Assembly: GCA_913775795.1 (NCBI GenBank)
Contig: CAJYLT010000007.1
Location: forward strand, 1 to 64,000
DNA length: 64,000 nucleotides
Direction of reading: 5' to 3'
Source of the DNA: an uncultured Sphingomonas sp.
Lineage (GTDB): Bacteria > Pseudomonadota > Alphaproteobacteria > Sphingomonadales > Sphingomonadaceae
Notes under the pieces: generated by a model
Seen by the model: the letters and a program-made list of their open reading frames with translations, nothing else
Told to the model about the DNA's origin: nothing
Database searches by the model: none
In this document: positions 16,815-26,365 of the stretch, piece by piece
Numbering within the stretch: position 1 is the stretch's first letter
Layout of the letters: every line of letters begins with the position of its first letter
Program-made: the position numbers and the translations under genes

Positions 16815-18545
16815 TCAGGCCGCCGCGCGCGGGCGATTGAGCTGTTGCAGGATGGCGTCGCGCGGCCCGTCGGCCACCACCTTGCCCCCCTCGACCACGG
16901 CGATGCGGTCGACCAGCTTCAGGAGCGCGGGCCGGTGGGTGATGATGACGAGCGTCCGCCCCTTAGTCTCCTCCTCCAGCCGGGCGATCAGCGCCGCTTC
17001 GGTCTGCGCGTCCATCGCGCTGGTCGGTTCATCGAAGATCAGGATCTGCGGCCGGCCCGCCAGCGCGCGCGCCAGCGTGATCGACTGGCGCTGGCCGCCC
17101 GAAAGCCCCTCTCCCCGGTCGGCAAGGACGAGGTCGTAGCCGTTGGTGATCTGGCCCATGAAGGCGTGCGCGCCGGCAAGGCTTGAGGCGCGCAGCATCT
17201 CCGCATCGTCGATGTGCGGGCGGTCGAGCGCGATATTCTCCCGCACCGATCCCGACAAGAGCACGGTTTCCTGAAGCGCGGTGCCGATATTGGCGCGCAG
17301 CCCCTCGGGATCGAACTGGCGGATGTCGGTGCCGTCGACCATCACCAGCCCCTCCTGCGGCTGATAGAGGCCGAGCATCAGCCGCGCGACGGTCGACTTG
17401 CCTGAACCCACCCGGCCGATCAGGCCGACGCGCTGCCCGCCCTCGACCGTGAAACTGAACTGGTCGAGCGTCTTCTCGCTGGCGCCGGGATATTTGAAGC
17501 TGACGCCCTTCAGTTCGATCCGCCCGTCGAGGCGGCCGGGGTAGAGCGGAGTGCCCACCGGCCCCTCCGACGGCACGCTCATCAGCCCGTTGAGCTGGCG
17601 ATAGGCGGTGCGCGTCGCGGCGATGCGGCTCATCAACTGGGCGATCTGCGCCAGCGGCTGGACCGCGCGGCCCGCCAGGATCGAGCAGGCGACGAGGCCG
17701 CCGGTCGTGATCTCCCGCTCCGCGATTAGGAACACGCCGTAGACGACGACGCCCATATAGGCGGCGCTGTTCGCGCTGGTCGCGATCGTCAGCGCGATCG
17801 TCGAGATCAGCCGCTGGCGCATCGAGCTGTCGGCATGGTCGTCGATCGCCCGGAGCCACCGCTTCTCGAGCAGGCGCTGCGCACCCGAGGTCTTGACCAT
17901 CTCGATCGAGCCGATCGATTCGACCAGCACCGACTGCTTCGACAACCCGCCCGCCATCGACTTGGCCGAGAGGCGGTCGAGCGCGGGATGCGTCAGATAG
18001 CCCGCGGCGATGACGATCGGCACGAGGATCGCCGGCACCCAGACGAGCGTCCCGCCGATGAAGCCGATGAAAATGAGCGTCAGCACGATGAACGGCACGT
18101 CGACGATCGCGGTCAGCGTGGCGGAGGCGAAGAAGTCGCGCAGCGTCTCGAGCTCGCGCATCAGGCCGGACAGCTGGCCCACCGATCCGCGCTTCAGGTC
18201 GAGGCGAATGCGCATCAACCGGTCGAAGACGTTGCTGCCGATCTCGCGGTCGATCTCGGCCCCGGCGACGTCGACGAAATAGGCGCGCAGGATGCGCAGG
18301 ATGAAGTCGAAGACGAGGACGATGGCGACGCCGATCGACAGCGCGGTCAGCGAGTCGAAGGCCAGGTTCGGGACCACCCGGTCATAGACCGTCATCGTGA
18401 ACAGCGAGATGACGAGCCCGAAGATGTTGAGCAGCACCGCCGCCACCGCCACCTTCATGAACATGCCGCGATTGCGCAGCATCGGCTCCGCCAGCCAGGC
18501 GGCGAAGCGGGGGGGGCGCCCTTCGATCAGGTTGGGATCGCTCAT
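16815..18545 (-). CDS. Type I secretion ABC transporter (permease/ATPase fusion)
   Basis: This 576-residue protein has an N-terminal exporter membrane domain (residues about 28-300) and a nucleotide-binding domain with Walker A GRVGSGKST (near 380), signature LSGGQRQ (near 485) and Walker B ILIFDEPTSAMD (near 506). There is no N-terminal C39-like domain as found in LapB/HlyB-type exporters (about 700 residues); it resembles the shorter PrtD/AtrB class that exports RTX proteases. Its start overlaps the stop of the TolC gene (ATGA). Confidence 0.93.
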   Translation of the reverse strand: MSDPNLIEGRPPRFAAWLAEPMLRNRGMFMKVAVAAVLLNIFGLVISLFTMTVYDRVVPNLAFDSLTALSIGVAIVLVFDFILRILRAYFVDVAGAEIDREIGSNVFDRLMRIRLDLKRGSVGQLSGLMRELETLRDFFASATLTAIVDVPFIVLTLIFIGFIGGTLVWVPAILVPIVIAAGYLTHPALDRLSAKSMAGGLSKQSVLVESIGSIEMVKTSGAQRLLEKRWLRAIDDHADSSMRQRLISTIALTIATSANSAAYMGVVVYGVFLIAEREITTGGLVACSILAGRAVQPLAQIAQLMSRIAATRTAYRQLNGLMSVPSEGPVGTPLYPGRLDGRIELKGVSFKYPGASEKTLDQFSFTVEGGQRVGLIGRVGSGKSTVARLMLGLYQPQEGLVMVDGTDIRQFDPEGLRANIGTALQETVLLSGSVRENIALDRPHIDDAEMLRASSLAGAHAFMGQITNGYDLVLADRGEGLSGGQRQSITLARALAGRPQILIFDEPTSAMDAQTEAALIARLEEETKGRTLVIITHRPALLKLVDRIAVVEGGKVVADGPRDAILQQLNRPRAAA

Positions 18546-20185
18546 TTTCTGTCCGTGGTGGCCGGCGCGATGCCGAAGGTGTCCAGCAGCCGCCCGGTGC
18601 GGGCGAGCAGGTTGTAGCGCGCGATATCGAGCTCGGTCACGGTCTCGATATAGCGGGTGGCGACATTGAAATAGTTGGTCTCGGCCGCGAGCACGTCGAA
18701 CAGCGTGCCGCGCGCGACGCGGAACCGTTCGACCAACACGTCGCGCGACTGGCGCGTGGCGAGGTAGTTCGCCTCGATCGCGGTCGCCGTCTCGCGCAGC
18801 GCGCCCATGTCGGACCAGGCAATCGCGGCGTCGCGCGACGCCTCCAGCCGGGTCCGCTCGAACGCCGCCTCCGCCCCGCGGGCGCGTGCGGCGTACTGGT
18901 CAATCCGCTGCTCGGTCCCGCCGAGGAGGCGCTGGCTGAGCGTCAGGCTGCCGCGAATGTCATAGTCGCCGCGATTCTCGAACACGCCGTAGCGGCCGGT
19001 ATCGAGGCCCATCGACAGGCTGGGCAGCGACGCCGCCTTGGCCGCGCGCAGGTCGTAGCGCGCGGCATCCGCCTGCCGCTTGGCGGCGACGACCAGCGGC
19101 GTCGCCTCCGCATCCGCCTCCGCCCGCTCGCGGGTGATGTTGACGTTGGTGGCGGTGGGCGCCCGGCCGAGCGCGGCGGGCGCGGGCGAGCCGGTGATCT
19201 GCTGGAACTGCGCCTCCGCCTGCGCCAGGTTGCGGCGATAGCCGGCGAGCTGTGCCTGCGCGGCGGCGATGTAGCTTTCGACCTGCGCCTTGTCGCCCGG
19301 CGCCGACACGCCCTGGCGGATTCGCACGTCGATCGCGGCGCGAAGGTCGCCCTGGTTCGCGAGGAACGCCTCCGACAGGCGGACGAGCGCGCGATAGCCA
19401 TAGACCTGGTACCAGGACTGCACGCCCTGGAGCGCGAGGCGGGTCGACACGTCGTCGATCGCGACCGTCGCGGCCTGAAGCCGCTGGTTGCCCGCACGGA
19501 TGCGCGCGTCGGCGGCACCGAAGTTGAACACCGGCCACTGCACGCGCAGCTGCTGGTCGGTCCGCTCGCGCGGGCGAGAGCGTTCGAGGATGTTCTGCGG
19601 GTCGTTGGCGAATTGGCGGTCGAGCACGTTGAAATAGCTCATCGACAGGTCGACGACGGGCAGTTCGCCCGCCCGCGCCTCGTTCCGGGCGGCGCGCGCC
19701 TCGTCGGCGCGGGCCTCGGCCTCGGCGATCGAGGGATGGCGCGCCACTGCCGCCTGGATCGCCCGGTCGAACGCGGCGCGATCGCCGGTGTCGCGGGCGA
19801 TGGCGAGGATGGGATCGTTGCGCGTGTCGAGCCGCAGCGGATCGGCACTCGGCGCGGGCAGCACGTCGCCGCGAGCACGGGCGCCCCGCTCGATCGCCGA
19901 CTCGCGCTGCGGCGCCTCGCCGCGCACGGCCTGAAGCGTGATCGGCTGGGTGGGCGCCGGCATCGGTGCGGCCGGCACCGGTACGGGCTGGATCGGGCCT
20001 GCGGCCGGCGGCGCGGGTGGCACAGCGGCTGGCGGGGCCAGCGGATTGGCGCCCCCCTGCGGATTGACGACGAGCGGCGACGGGCCGGCGGGCGGCGGCG
20101 CGATCACCTGCCGCGCGGCGGCCGCATCGGCGGCGGGCACTATCAGCACGGCACCCAGCGTGGCCGTGAGCCGTCCTGGCCTCAT
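18542..20185 (-). CDS. Type I secretion outer-membrane channel (TolC family)
   Basis: This 547-residue protein has an N-terminal leader, a Pro/Ala-rich linker (residues about 25-85) and two OEP repeats forming the TolC barrel and tunnel: AIQAAVARHPSIAEAEARADEAR near 140 and YNLLARTGRLLDTFG near the C-terminus. The ATG at 20185 is preferred over a TTG two codons upstream. It is the first gene of the exporter operon. A 285-bp gap separates it from the divergent O-antigen ligase-like gene and should hold both promoters; I see no clear operator there. Confidence 0.9.
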   Translation of the reverse strand: MRPGRLTATLGAVLIVPAADAAAARQVIAPPPAGPSPLVVNPQGGANPLAPPAAVPPAPPAAGPIQPVPVPAAPMPAPTQPITLQAVRGEAPQRESAIERGARARGDVLPAPSADPLRLDTRNDPILAIARDTGDRAAFDRAIQAAVARHPSIAEAEARADEARAARNEARAGELPVVDLSMSYFNVLDRQFANDPQNILERSRPRERTDQQLRVQWPVFNFGAADARIRAGNQRLQAATVAIDDVSTRLALQGVQSWYQVYGYRALVRLSEAFLANQGDLRAAIDVRIRQGVSAPGDKAQVESYIAAAQAQLAGYRRNLAQAEAQFQQITGSPAPAALGRAPTATNVNITRERAEADAEATPLVVAAKRQADAARYDLRAAKAASLPSLSMGLDTGRYGVFENRGDYDIRGSLTLSQRLLGGTEQRIDQYAARARGAEAAFERTRLEASRDAAIAWSDMGALRETATAIEANYLATRQSRDVLVERFRVARGTLFDVLAAETNYFNVATRYIETVTELDIARYNLLARTGRLLDTFGIAPATTDRK

Positions 20186-20470
20186 ACGCAACTACCCGCT
20201 CCCCCACGGCATCGGCAGCGAACGCTCGGGCGCCGCACCGAAAAGCGCAATCCTCGAAAGATATTATGACCGCATCGCCGCGGCGTTTTATCGAAGGAAG
20301 CCTGCACCGTGCCCCAACGGCGCCCTCCCTCTTCGAACAGGCTTAATGCGCTGTCATCGGGGTGTAAAGCGCCCGCCGCGAGGGCTGCGACCGGCCGCTG
20401 CCGCCCTGCCCCGCCGGCCGATCCACAGTGCGCGGTTTTGAAAATCGCGCCGATCGACTAAGGGGCGGCG

Positions 20471-21841
20471 ATGGTTCATTCGCGTCCCTCGGCCCGGCAA
20501 TCCGCGTTCCGACCCGACCTTCCGCTCGTGCTGGCGCTCGCGCTCATGGCCCTTTTGTGGATCGCGGGCGGCGCGTCGATGGGCGATGCGATGGGTCAGG
20601 TGGTGGTCCGCGCCGGCGCCTGGGCGGTCCTGATCGCCGCGATCCTGGCCGGGCCGCGGCCGGCGGTGGCGATGGTCCGCCCGGTCCTGTTCCTGCTGAT
20701 CGCCGCGATCGCGCTGCCGCTCGTCCAGCTGATCCCGCTACCGCCCGCCTGGTGGCAGGCGCTGCCCGGCCGCGCGATCCTGCTGATCCCGGGCGAGCCG
20801 GTGTCGTGGCGGCCATGGACGATGACCCCGGGCGCGACGCGCAACGCGCTCGCCTCGCTGATCGTGCCGGCCGCGACGCTGGCGGTGCTGGCGCAGGGCA
20901 ACGACCGGGTGTTCCGCTGGCTGCCGACGATCCTGTTGGCGATGATCGCCGCGGCGATGCTGCTCGGCCTGCTCCAGTTTTCGGGCGCCGGGTTCAACAG
21001 CCCGCTCCTCAACGACACGCCCGGCGTGGTCAGCAGCATCTTCGCCAATCGCAACCATTTCGCGCTGTTCGTCGCGATGGGCTGCCTGATCGCGCCCGCC
21101 TGGGCCTTCATGGACCGGGAGGCGCTGCGCTGGCGCGGGCCGATCGCGGCGGGCCTCGTCGTGCTGTTCGTGCTGACGATCCTGGCGACCGGCTCGCGCA
21201 GCGGGATGCTGCTGGGGGCCGCGGCGCTGGCGCTCGCGCTCGGGCTGGTCGGCAAGCGGCTGCGCCGCCGGCTGGCGCGGGCGCCGCGTTGGGTGCTGCC
21301 GACGCTGATCCTCGCCGCGGTCGTCGTGATCGGCGGCGCGGTGGCGCTCAGCTTCGCGGCGGACCGCGCCGATTCGATCAACCGCCTGATCGCGCTCGAG
21401 ACGGGCGAGGACATGCGGTCGCGCGCGCGTCCGACGGTGCTGGCGATGATCGCGCTCTACATGCCGTTCGGATCGGGGCTGGGCGGGTTCGACCCGGTGT
21501 TCCGCATCCACGAGCCGTTCGCCCTCCTGAAGCCCACTTATTTCAACCAGGCGCACAACGACTTCCTCGGCATCACCCTCGATGCCGGGATCGCCGGCGC
21601 GGCGCTGCTGGCGGCGGGGGTGATCTGGTGGCTGGTCGCGTCGATCCGCGTCTGGCGCGCGCACGCCGACGAGGCGGTGCAGCTGGCGCGGCTGGGCTCC
21701 GCGCTGATCCTCCTCGTCCTCCTGGCGAGCGCGACCGACTATCCGGCGCGCACCCCGACGATGATGGCGATCCTCGTCGTCGCGGGGGTGCTCTTGGCCC
21801 GCGGCGGGCGAGCGTCCGACAGCGCGGCTTTACCGTCTTGA
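20471..21841 (+). CDS. O-antigen ligase/polymerase family membrane protein (Wzy_C)
   Basis: This 456-residue protein has about twelve membrane segments and the Wzy_C/WaaL signature in a large periplasmic loop: SIFANRNHFALFVAMG (near residue 190), TGSRSGMLLGA (near 240) and FNQAHNDFLGI (near 357, with the conserved His). Such proteins polymerise or ligate lipid-linked glycans on the periplasmic side. It begins the block that continues with Wza and Wzc, so it most likely serves exopolysaccharide assembly. A second, different polymerase-like protein lies at 29.9-31.1 kb. Confidence 0.87.
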   Translation: MVHSRPSARQSAFRPDLPLVLALALMALLWIAGGASMGDAMGQVVVRAGAWAVLIAAILAGPRPAVAMVRPVLFLLIAAIALPLVQLIPLPPAWWQALPGRAILLIPGEPVSWRPWTMTPGATRNALASLIVPAATLAVLAQGNDRVFRWLPTILLAMIAAAMLLGLLQFSGAGFNSPLLNDTPGVVSSIFANRNHFALFVAMGCLIAPAWAFMDREALRWRGPIAAGLVVLFVLTILATGSRSGMLLGAAALALALGLVGKRLRRRLARAPRWVLPTLILAAVVVIGGAVALSFAADRADSINRLIALETGEDMRSRARPTVLAMIALYMPFGSGLGGFDPVFRIHEPFALLKPTYFNQAHNDFLGITLDAGIAGAALLAAGVIWWLVASIRVWRAHADEAVQLARLGSALILLVLLASATDYPARTPTMMAILVVAGVLLARGGRASDSAALPS

Positions 21842-21897
21842 CCGCCAAATCTATAGAGCGGCCTCACCTTCCCCCATTGACCGGAATTTTCACGCGC

Positions 21898-22608
21898 ATG
21901 CGTTTCCCCGTCCCTGTCCTATGCCTAGCGCTGGCGGCGACCGCTTGCGGATCGCCCGAGCCGCTTCAGTCCAACGGCAGCCTGACCGTCGTCCAGGGGT
22001 CGAGCGTGCTGCCGCCGCCCGATCGCGGCGACCTCGTCGCGGCCGACCGCCCGGCGCTGATCGGTCCGCTCGACACGATCGAGGTAAGCGTATTCGGCAT
22101 CCCCGACCTCGACCGCGAGATGCAGGTGGATGCCAGCGGCCGGATCGCCATGCCGCTGGCCGGCACGATCGACGCGCGCGGCAAGACCGCCGAGGAACTG
22201 GCAAACGCGATCGAGACCGCGCTCAAGGCGCGCTACGTCCGCAACCCGCAGGTGACGGTCAACATCAAGAGCTCGGTCAGCCAGGTCGTGACGATCGACG
22301 GCTCGGTGGTGGAGCCCGGCCTCTATCCCGTCACCAACCAGATGACGCTGATGCGCGTCGTCGCCTCCGCCAAGGGGCTGACCGAATTTGCCAGGCAGGA
22401 AGAGGTCGTGATCCTGCGCACCGTCGGCGACAAGCGGATGGCCGGGCTCTACGACATCTCGGCCATCCGCCGCGGCGCGTACGACGACCCGCCGGTCTAC
22501 GCCAACGACGTCATCATCGTCGGCGATTCGCCGCAGCGTCGCCTGTTCCGTGATTTCGTCTCGCTGTCGCCGGTGCTCGCTGCGCCGTTGATCGCCGTGC
22601 TGCAGTAA
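21898..22608 (+). CDS. Polysaccharide export lipoprotein (Wza/GelD-like)
   Basis: This 236-residue protein has a lipoprotein signal (LCLALAATACGSP, lipidated Cys near residue 17), a Poly_export domain (LIGPLDTIEVSVFGIPDLDREMQVDASGRI, residues about 55-85) and a SLBB domain (VVTIDGSVVEPGLYPV). It should form the outer-membrane exit channel for exopolysaccharide. It is followed within 10 bp by the Wzc-type kinase. The length is shorter than E. coli Wza and closer to sphingan GelD/SpsD-type exporters. Confidence 0.92.
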   Translation: MRFPVPVLCLALAATACGSPEPLQSNGSLTVVQGSSVLPPPDRGDLVAADRPALIGPLDTIEVSVFGIPDLDREMQVDASGRIAMPLAGTIDARGKTAEELANAIETALKARYVRNPQVTVNIKSSVSQVVTIDGSVVEPGLYPVTNQMTLMRVVASAKGLTEFARQEEVVILRTVGDKRMAGLYDISAIRRGAYDDPPVYANDVIIVGDSPQRRLFRDFVSLSPVLAAPLIAVLQ

Positions 22609-22618
22609 GGCCGCTTCG

Positions 22619-24814
22619 ATGAACCTAGTCACGCCCCCGCTTCGGCCCGCGACCCCGGTCGGCACGCCGAACCTGCCCGCCCTTGCCCCGCCCGGCGATT
22701 CGATGCCGGTGATCCGCCAGTATCTGCGCATCGCGCGCCGGTGGCGCTACGTCATCATCGGCGCCGTTGTCGCCTGCGTCATCCTCGGGCTCATCATCAC
22801 GCTCCTGATGACTCCGAAGTTCACCGCGACCGCGACGATCGAGATCGCCCGCGAATCGAACCAGGTCACCAATTTCCAGGGGGTCGAGCGCGAGACCAGC
22901 GTCGCCGACCAGGAATTCTACGAGACGCAATACGGCCTGCTGCGCTCGCGCGTGCTGGCCGAGCGTGTCGCCCTCCAGCTCCGCCTCGTCGACGATCCGG
23001 CCTTCTTCGAGCGGTTCGGCGCCGATCAGTCGGAACCGGCGTTCAAGCAGGTCAATGGCCGCTACGCCCCGGTCGGGCGCGCGGCGCGGCAACGCGTCGC
23101 AGGCGAAATCCTGCTCCACAATGTCGGCGTCGCGCCGACCCGCCTGTCGCGCCTCGTCGAGATCCGCTTCACCAGCGCCGACGCCGTCTTCTCGCAAAAG
23201 GTCGCCAACGCCTGGGCCGAGATTTTCATCCAGACCAATCTGGAGCGAAAGGTCCAGGCGACGTCATATGGCCGCAACCTGCTCCAGCGCGAACTGGGCC
23301 AGGCCAAGGAGCGGCTCGACGAATCGCAGCGGCAGCTTGTTGGCTATGCCGAGCAGCAGCGGATCATCAACCTGCCCGCGCAGGGTTCGGGCGAGAACCA
23401 GACTGCGGAGCGATCCATCGTCGCCGACGAACTCGCGTCGCTGAACACCGCGCTGAGCCAGGCGACCGCCGACCGCATCCAGGCCGAGGCGCGGTTCCGC
23501 GAGGCGGGCCGCGCCGGCTCGTCGGCGGAGGCGCTGCGCAACCAGGCGATCAACATGCTGCGCCAGCGCCGCGCGGAGGCTGCCGCCGACTATCAGAAGC
23601 TGATGGTGCAGTTCGAGCCGGACTATCCGCCCGCGCGCGCGCTCCAGTCCCAGATCGATCAGCTCGACCGGTCGATCGCGCGCGAGGAAAGTCGCGTCTC
23701 GGGGTCGGTCCAGGCCGAATATCGCCAGGCGGCCGAGCGAGAGACGGCGCTGCGCCAGCGCGTCGAGGGGCTGAAGTCGAACTATCTCGACCTGCGCCGC
23801 CGAAGCATCCAGTACAATATCTACCAGCAGGAAGTGGACACCAACCGCGCCCTGTACGACGGCCTGCTCCAGCGCTTCAAGGAGATCGGCGTCGCGGGCG
23901 GCGTCGGCGTGAACAACATTACCATCGTCGATCCCGCGGACGTGCCGCAGGAGCCGTCGAGCCCGCGCCTCGTGCTCAACCTCGCGCTTGCGCTGCTCGC
24001 CGGCCTCGGCATCGGTGCCGGCCTCGCCTTCGCGCTCGAGCAGATGGACGAGGCGATCGCCGATCCGGGCGAGGTCGAGCGCCGGCTCGGCCTGCCGCTG
24101 CTCGGCTCGGTGCCCAAGGTCGAGGGCGTGGCGCCGCGCGATGCGCTGCTCGATCGCAAGTCCGACCTGGTCGACGCCTATCTGGCGATCCAGACCAGCC
24201 TCGGCTTCACGACAGAGCATGGCGTGCCCCGCTCGCTCGCGGTCACCTCGACCCGCCCGGCCGAGGGCAAGTCGACGACCGCGCTCGCCCTCGCGACGAT
24301 GCTGGCGCGTGCGCACAAGAAGGTCATCCTCGTCGACGGCGACATGCGCTCCCCCTCGGTCCATCACCTCGGCGGCGTCGATCACGACCGCGGCCTGTCC
24401 AACTACCTCGCGGGACAGGACGATATCGGCCAGCTGACGTTCGAGATGCAGGACCTCGGCCTCACCGCGATGTCGGCCGGGCCGATCCCGCCCAATGCCG
24501 CCGAACTGCTGACGGGGCATCGCCTCCAGCTGCTCGTCGCTAAGCTGCTCGAGACCTTCGACCACGTCGTGATCGACAGCCCGCCGGTGATGGGTCTGGC
24601 CGACGCGCCGCTGATCGCCAGCCGGGTCGAGGGCGTCGTCTATGCCGTCGAATCGCACGGCATCCGCTCGAGCATCGTCAAGACCGCGCTCCAGCGCCTC
24701 CTGTCGGCCAACGCGCATATCCTGGGCGGCGTGTTGACCAAGTTCGAGGCTCGCAAGGCGCACTACGGCTATGGCTATGAATATGGCTATGGCTATGGCC
24801 GCGATAAGGGCTGA
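22619..24814 (+). CDS. Polysaccharide co-polymerase / tyrosine autokinase (Wzc, BY-kinase)
   Basis: This 731-residue single-chain protein has membrane helices at about 43-64 and 455-480, a periplasmic Wzz domain with long coiled coils between them, and a cytoplasmic BY-kinase domain with Walker A STRPAEGKSTTALA (near 543), Walker A' VILVDGDMRSP and Walker B HVVIDSPPVMG. It ends in a tyrosine cluster (six Tyr in the last 16 residues), the expected autophosphorylation tail. It controls chain length and export together with the Wza-like protein just upstream. In gellan/S-88 clusters the two halves are separate genes (GelC/GelE); here they are fused. Confidence 0.93.
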   Translation: MNLVTPPLRPATPVGTPNLPALAPPGDSMPVIRQYLRIARRWRYVIIGAVVACVILGLIITLLMTPKFTATATIEIARESNQVTNFQGVERETSVADQEFYETQYGLLRSRVLAERVALQLRLVDDPAFFERFGADQSEPAFKQVNGRYAPVGRAARQRVAGEILLHNVGVAPTRLSRLVEIRFTSADAVFSQKVANAWAEIFIQTNLERKVQATSYGRNLLQRELGQAKERLDESQRQLVGYAEQQRIINLPAQGSGENQTAERSIVADELASLNTALSQATADRIQAEARFREAGRAGSSAEALRNQAINMLRQRRAEAAADYQKLMVQFEPDYPPARALQSQIDQLDRSIAREESRVSGSVQAEYRQAAERETALRQRVEGLKSNYLDLRRRSIQYNIYQQEVDTNRALYDGLLQRFKEIGVAGGVGVNNITIVDPADVPQEPSSPRLVLNLALALLAGLGIGAGLAFALEQMDEAIADPGEVERRLGLPLLGSVPKVEGVAPRDALLDRKSDLVDAYLAIQTSLGFTTEHGVPRSLAVTSTRPAEGKSTTALALATMLARAHKKVILVDGDMRSPSVHHLGGVDHDRGLSNYLAGQDDIGQLTFEMQDLGLTAMSAGPIPPNAAELLTGHRLQLLVAKLLETFDHVVIDSPPVMGLADAPLIASRVEGVVYAVESHGIRSSIVKTALQRLLSANAHILGGVLTKFEARKAHYGYGYEYGYGYGRDKG
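24767..24796 (+). repeat. Hexamer repeat GGCTAT coding for the tyrosine tail of Wzc
   Basis: Five in-frame hexamers (four GGCTAT and one GAATAT) encode the alternating Gly-Tyr tail. Gain or loss of units would change the number of phosphorylatable tyrosines without a frameshift. Confidence 0.8.
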
Positions 24815-24824
24815 TCGGGCCGCC

Positions 24825-26057
24825 ATGACCCGCCGTCCCGCCCGCCGCCCGACCGCCGCGCGCAGCCCGCGCGAATGGGCGATGCGCGGCGGGCTGGCGG
24901 CGGCGGCGCTGGCGCTCGGCTATGTTTCGACGACGCGGACGCTCGCCTATGCGCTGGTGAAGGGCGATCCAGAGCGCGCGTTCGCGCTGTCGCCGAACGA
25001 CGGCCGCGTCGCCGGCGCGCTGGCCCAGCAGATCGCCGGCAGCGAGGGCGCCGACCGATCGCGAGCCGACCGGCTCGCCCGCCGCGCCCTTGCCGCCGAA
25101 CCGCTGGCGGTAAAGGCGCTGACGGCGCTCGCGATCGACACGCAGATTGCCGGTGATACGCCCGCGGCGCGTCGCCTGTTCGTCCATTCGGATGCGCTGT
25201 CCCGGCGAGAGCTCGGCACCCGGCTTTGGCTGATCGAGGATGCGGTGGCGCGCGGCGACGTACCCGGCGCGCTTCGCCACTACGACATCGCGCTGCGCAC
25301 CGAACCCACGGCGCCGGAACTGCTGTTCCCGGTCCTCACCCAGGCGATCGCCGAACCTGCGATCTCGGCGGGGCTGCTCGACCTGCTACGCACCCGGCCG
25401 CCATGGCGCGACGGGTTCCTCGGCCATGTCGGCGCCGCCGGCACGGCGCCCGCCGACAGCGCCCGCTTCTTCGAACGTGCAGCGGCGCGCGGCATCCCGG
25501 TGCCCGAGATGGCGCGGATCAGCGTCGTCAACGCGCTGGTCGGGTCGGGCGCCTACGACCTCGCCTGGAACTATTATCGCTCGCTGCGGCCGGGCGTCGA
25601 CCGCCGCATTGCTCGCGACCCGTCGTTCGAGAACCAGTCCGACGTTCGTGCGCCGTTCGACTGGATGCCGATCCTGAACGTAGCCGGGGTCAGCGTGGAT
25701 ATCGACGGTGGCGCCGCACAGTTCGCCGCCCCGCCGGTCGTCGGCGGCCCGATCCTTCAGCAGGTCCAGCTCCTGCCGCCGGGTCGCTACCGCCTCGAGG
25801 GCGAGGTTTCCGACCTCGACCAGTCTCCCGACGCGCGGGCCTATTGGCAGCTGGCGTGCACGAGCGGCCGCGAACTCGGCCGCGTCGAGCTGCCGAACGC
25901 AAGCGAGCGCGCAGTCGGCTTCGGCGGCGATCTGACGGTCGGTGGCGACTGTCCGGCGCAGATCCTCCGCCTCGTGCTGCGCCCGACGTCGAACGTCGGC
26001 GGGACCGCGGGCCGCCTGGAACGGCTGTCGCTTCGCCCTGCGGCTGACAAGCGGTGA
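24825..26057 (+). CDS. Membrane-anchored TPR-like protein in the polysaccharide operon
   Basis: This 410-residue protein has a basic N-terminus (MTRRPARRPTAAR), one hydrophobic segment (GGLAAAALALGYVSTT, residues about 24-40), then Ala/Leu/Arg-rich helical repeats in which a TPR-like region (about 55-250) can be recognised. A beta-rich C-terminal part (about 290-405) contains PPGRYRLEGEVSDLDQ. I do not recognise a named family. It starts 10 bp after wzc and ends in a GTGA overlap with the next gene, so it belongs to the export operon and probably acts in the periplasm as an assembly or scaffold factor. Confidence 0.8.
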   Translation: MTRRPARRPTAARSPREWAMRGGLAAAALALGYVSTTRTLAYALVKGDPERAFALSPNDGRVAGALAQQIAGSEGADRSRADRLARRALAAEPLAVKALTALAIDTQIAGDTPAARRLFVHSDALSRRELGTRLWLIEDAVARGDVPGALRHYDIALRTEPTAPELLFPVLTQAIAEPAISAGLLDLLRTRPPWRDGFLGHVGAAGTAPADSARFFERAAARGIPVPEMARISVVNALVGSGAYDLAWNYYRSLRPGVDRRIARDPSFENQSDVRAPFDWMPILNVAGVSVDIDGGAAQFAAPPVVGGPILQQVQLLPPGRYRLEGEVSDLDQSPDARAYWQLACTSGRELGRVELPNASERAVGFGGDLTVGGDCPAQILRLVLRPTSNVGGTAGRLERLSLRPAADKR

Positions 26058-26365
26058 TCCGCGCGTTCCTCATGTCGGTATCGGCCGCGCTGCTCGCGTC
26101 CACCCCGCTCGCGGCGCAGCAGGCCCCGCAGACCGAGGCGCCGCCCCCACCGGTGATCGACACCGCCGTGCGGCAGGCGCCCGTTACCGACGCCGGCCAG
26201 ATCGGCCAGCGCCAGACGCGCGCCGACGTCGCCAAGGGGGCCGGCATCCAGCCGATGGCGCGGATCAACAACCGCCTTTCGACCAGGATCGAGACACGAT
26301 TCCGCAACCGGCTCGACCGCAATTATTCCGAGAGGCCTCGCCTTGGCGGACCGACGGCGCGATGA
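26054..26365 (+). CDS. Small secreted protein of unknown function
   Basis: This 103-residue protein starts with a GTG that overlaps the preceding stop (GTGA). It has a clear signal peptide (MSVSAALLASTPLAAQQA) followed by a Pro/Gln-rich segment and a basic C-terminus with repeated Arg/Asn (ARINNRLSTRIETRFRNRLDRNY). The 3' end overlaps the possible TTG start of the beta-helix gene. No family is recognised. Its place in the polysaccharide operon suggests a periplasmic accessory role. Confidence 0.7.
   Translation: MIRAFLMSVSAALLASTPLAAQQAPQTEAPPPPVIDTAVRQAPVTDAGQIGQRQTRADVAKGAGIQPMARINNRLSTRIETRFRNRLDRNYSERPRLGGPTAR

Noticed and set aside
20428..22608. A 726-codon frame that appears to fuse a ligase-region product with the Wza-like protein
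   Set aside because: Its first 490 codons are out of frame with the Wzy_C protein and look random. Only the segment from 21898, with the lipoprotein signal, is real.
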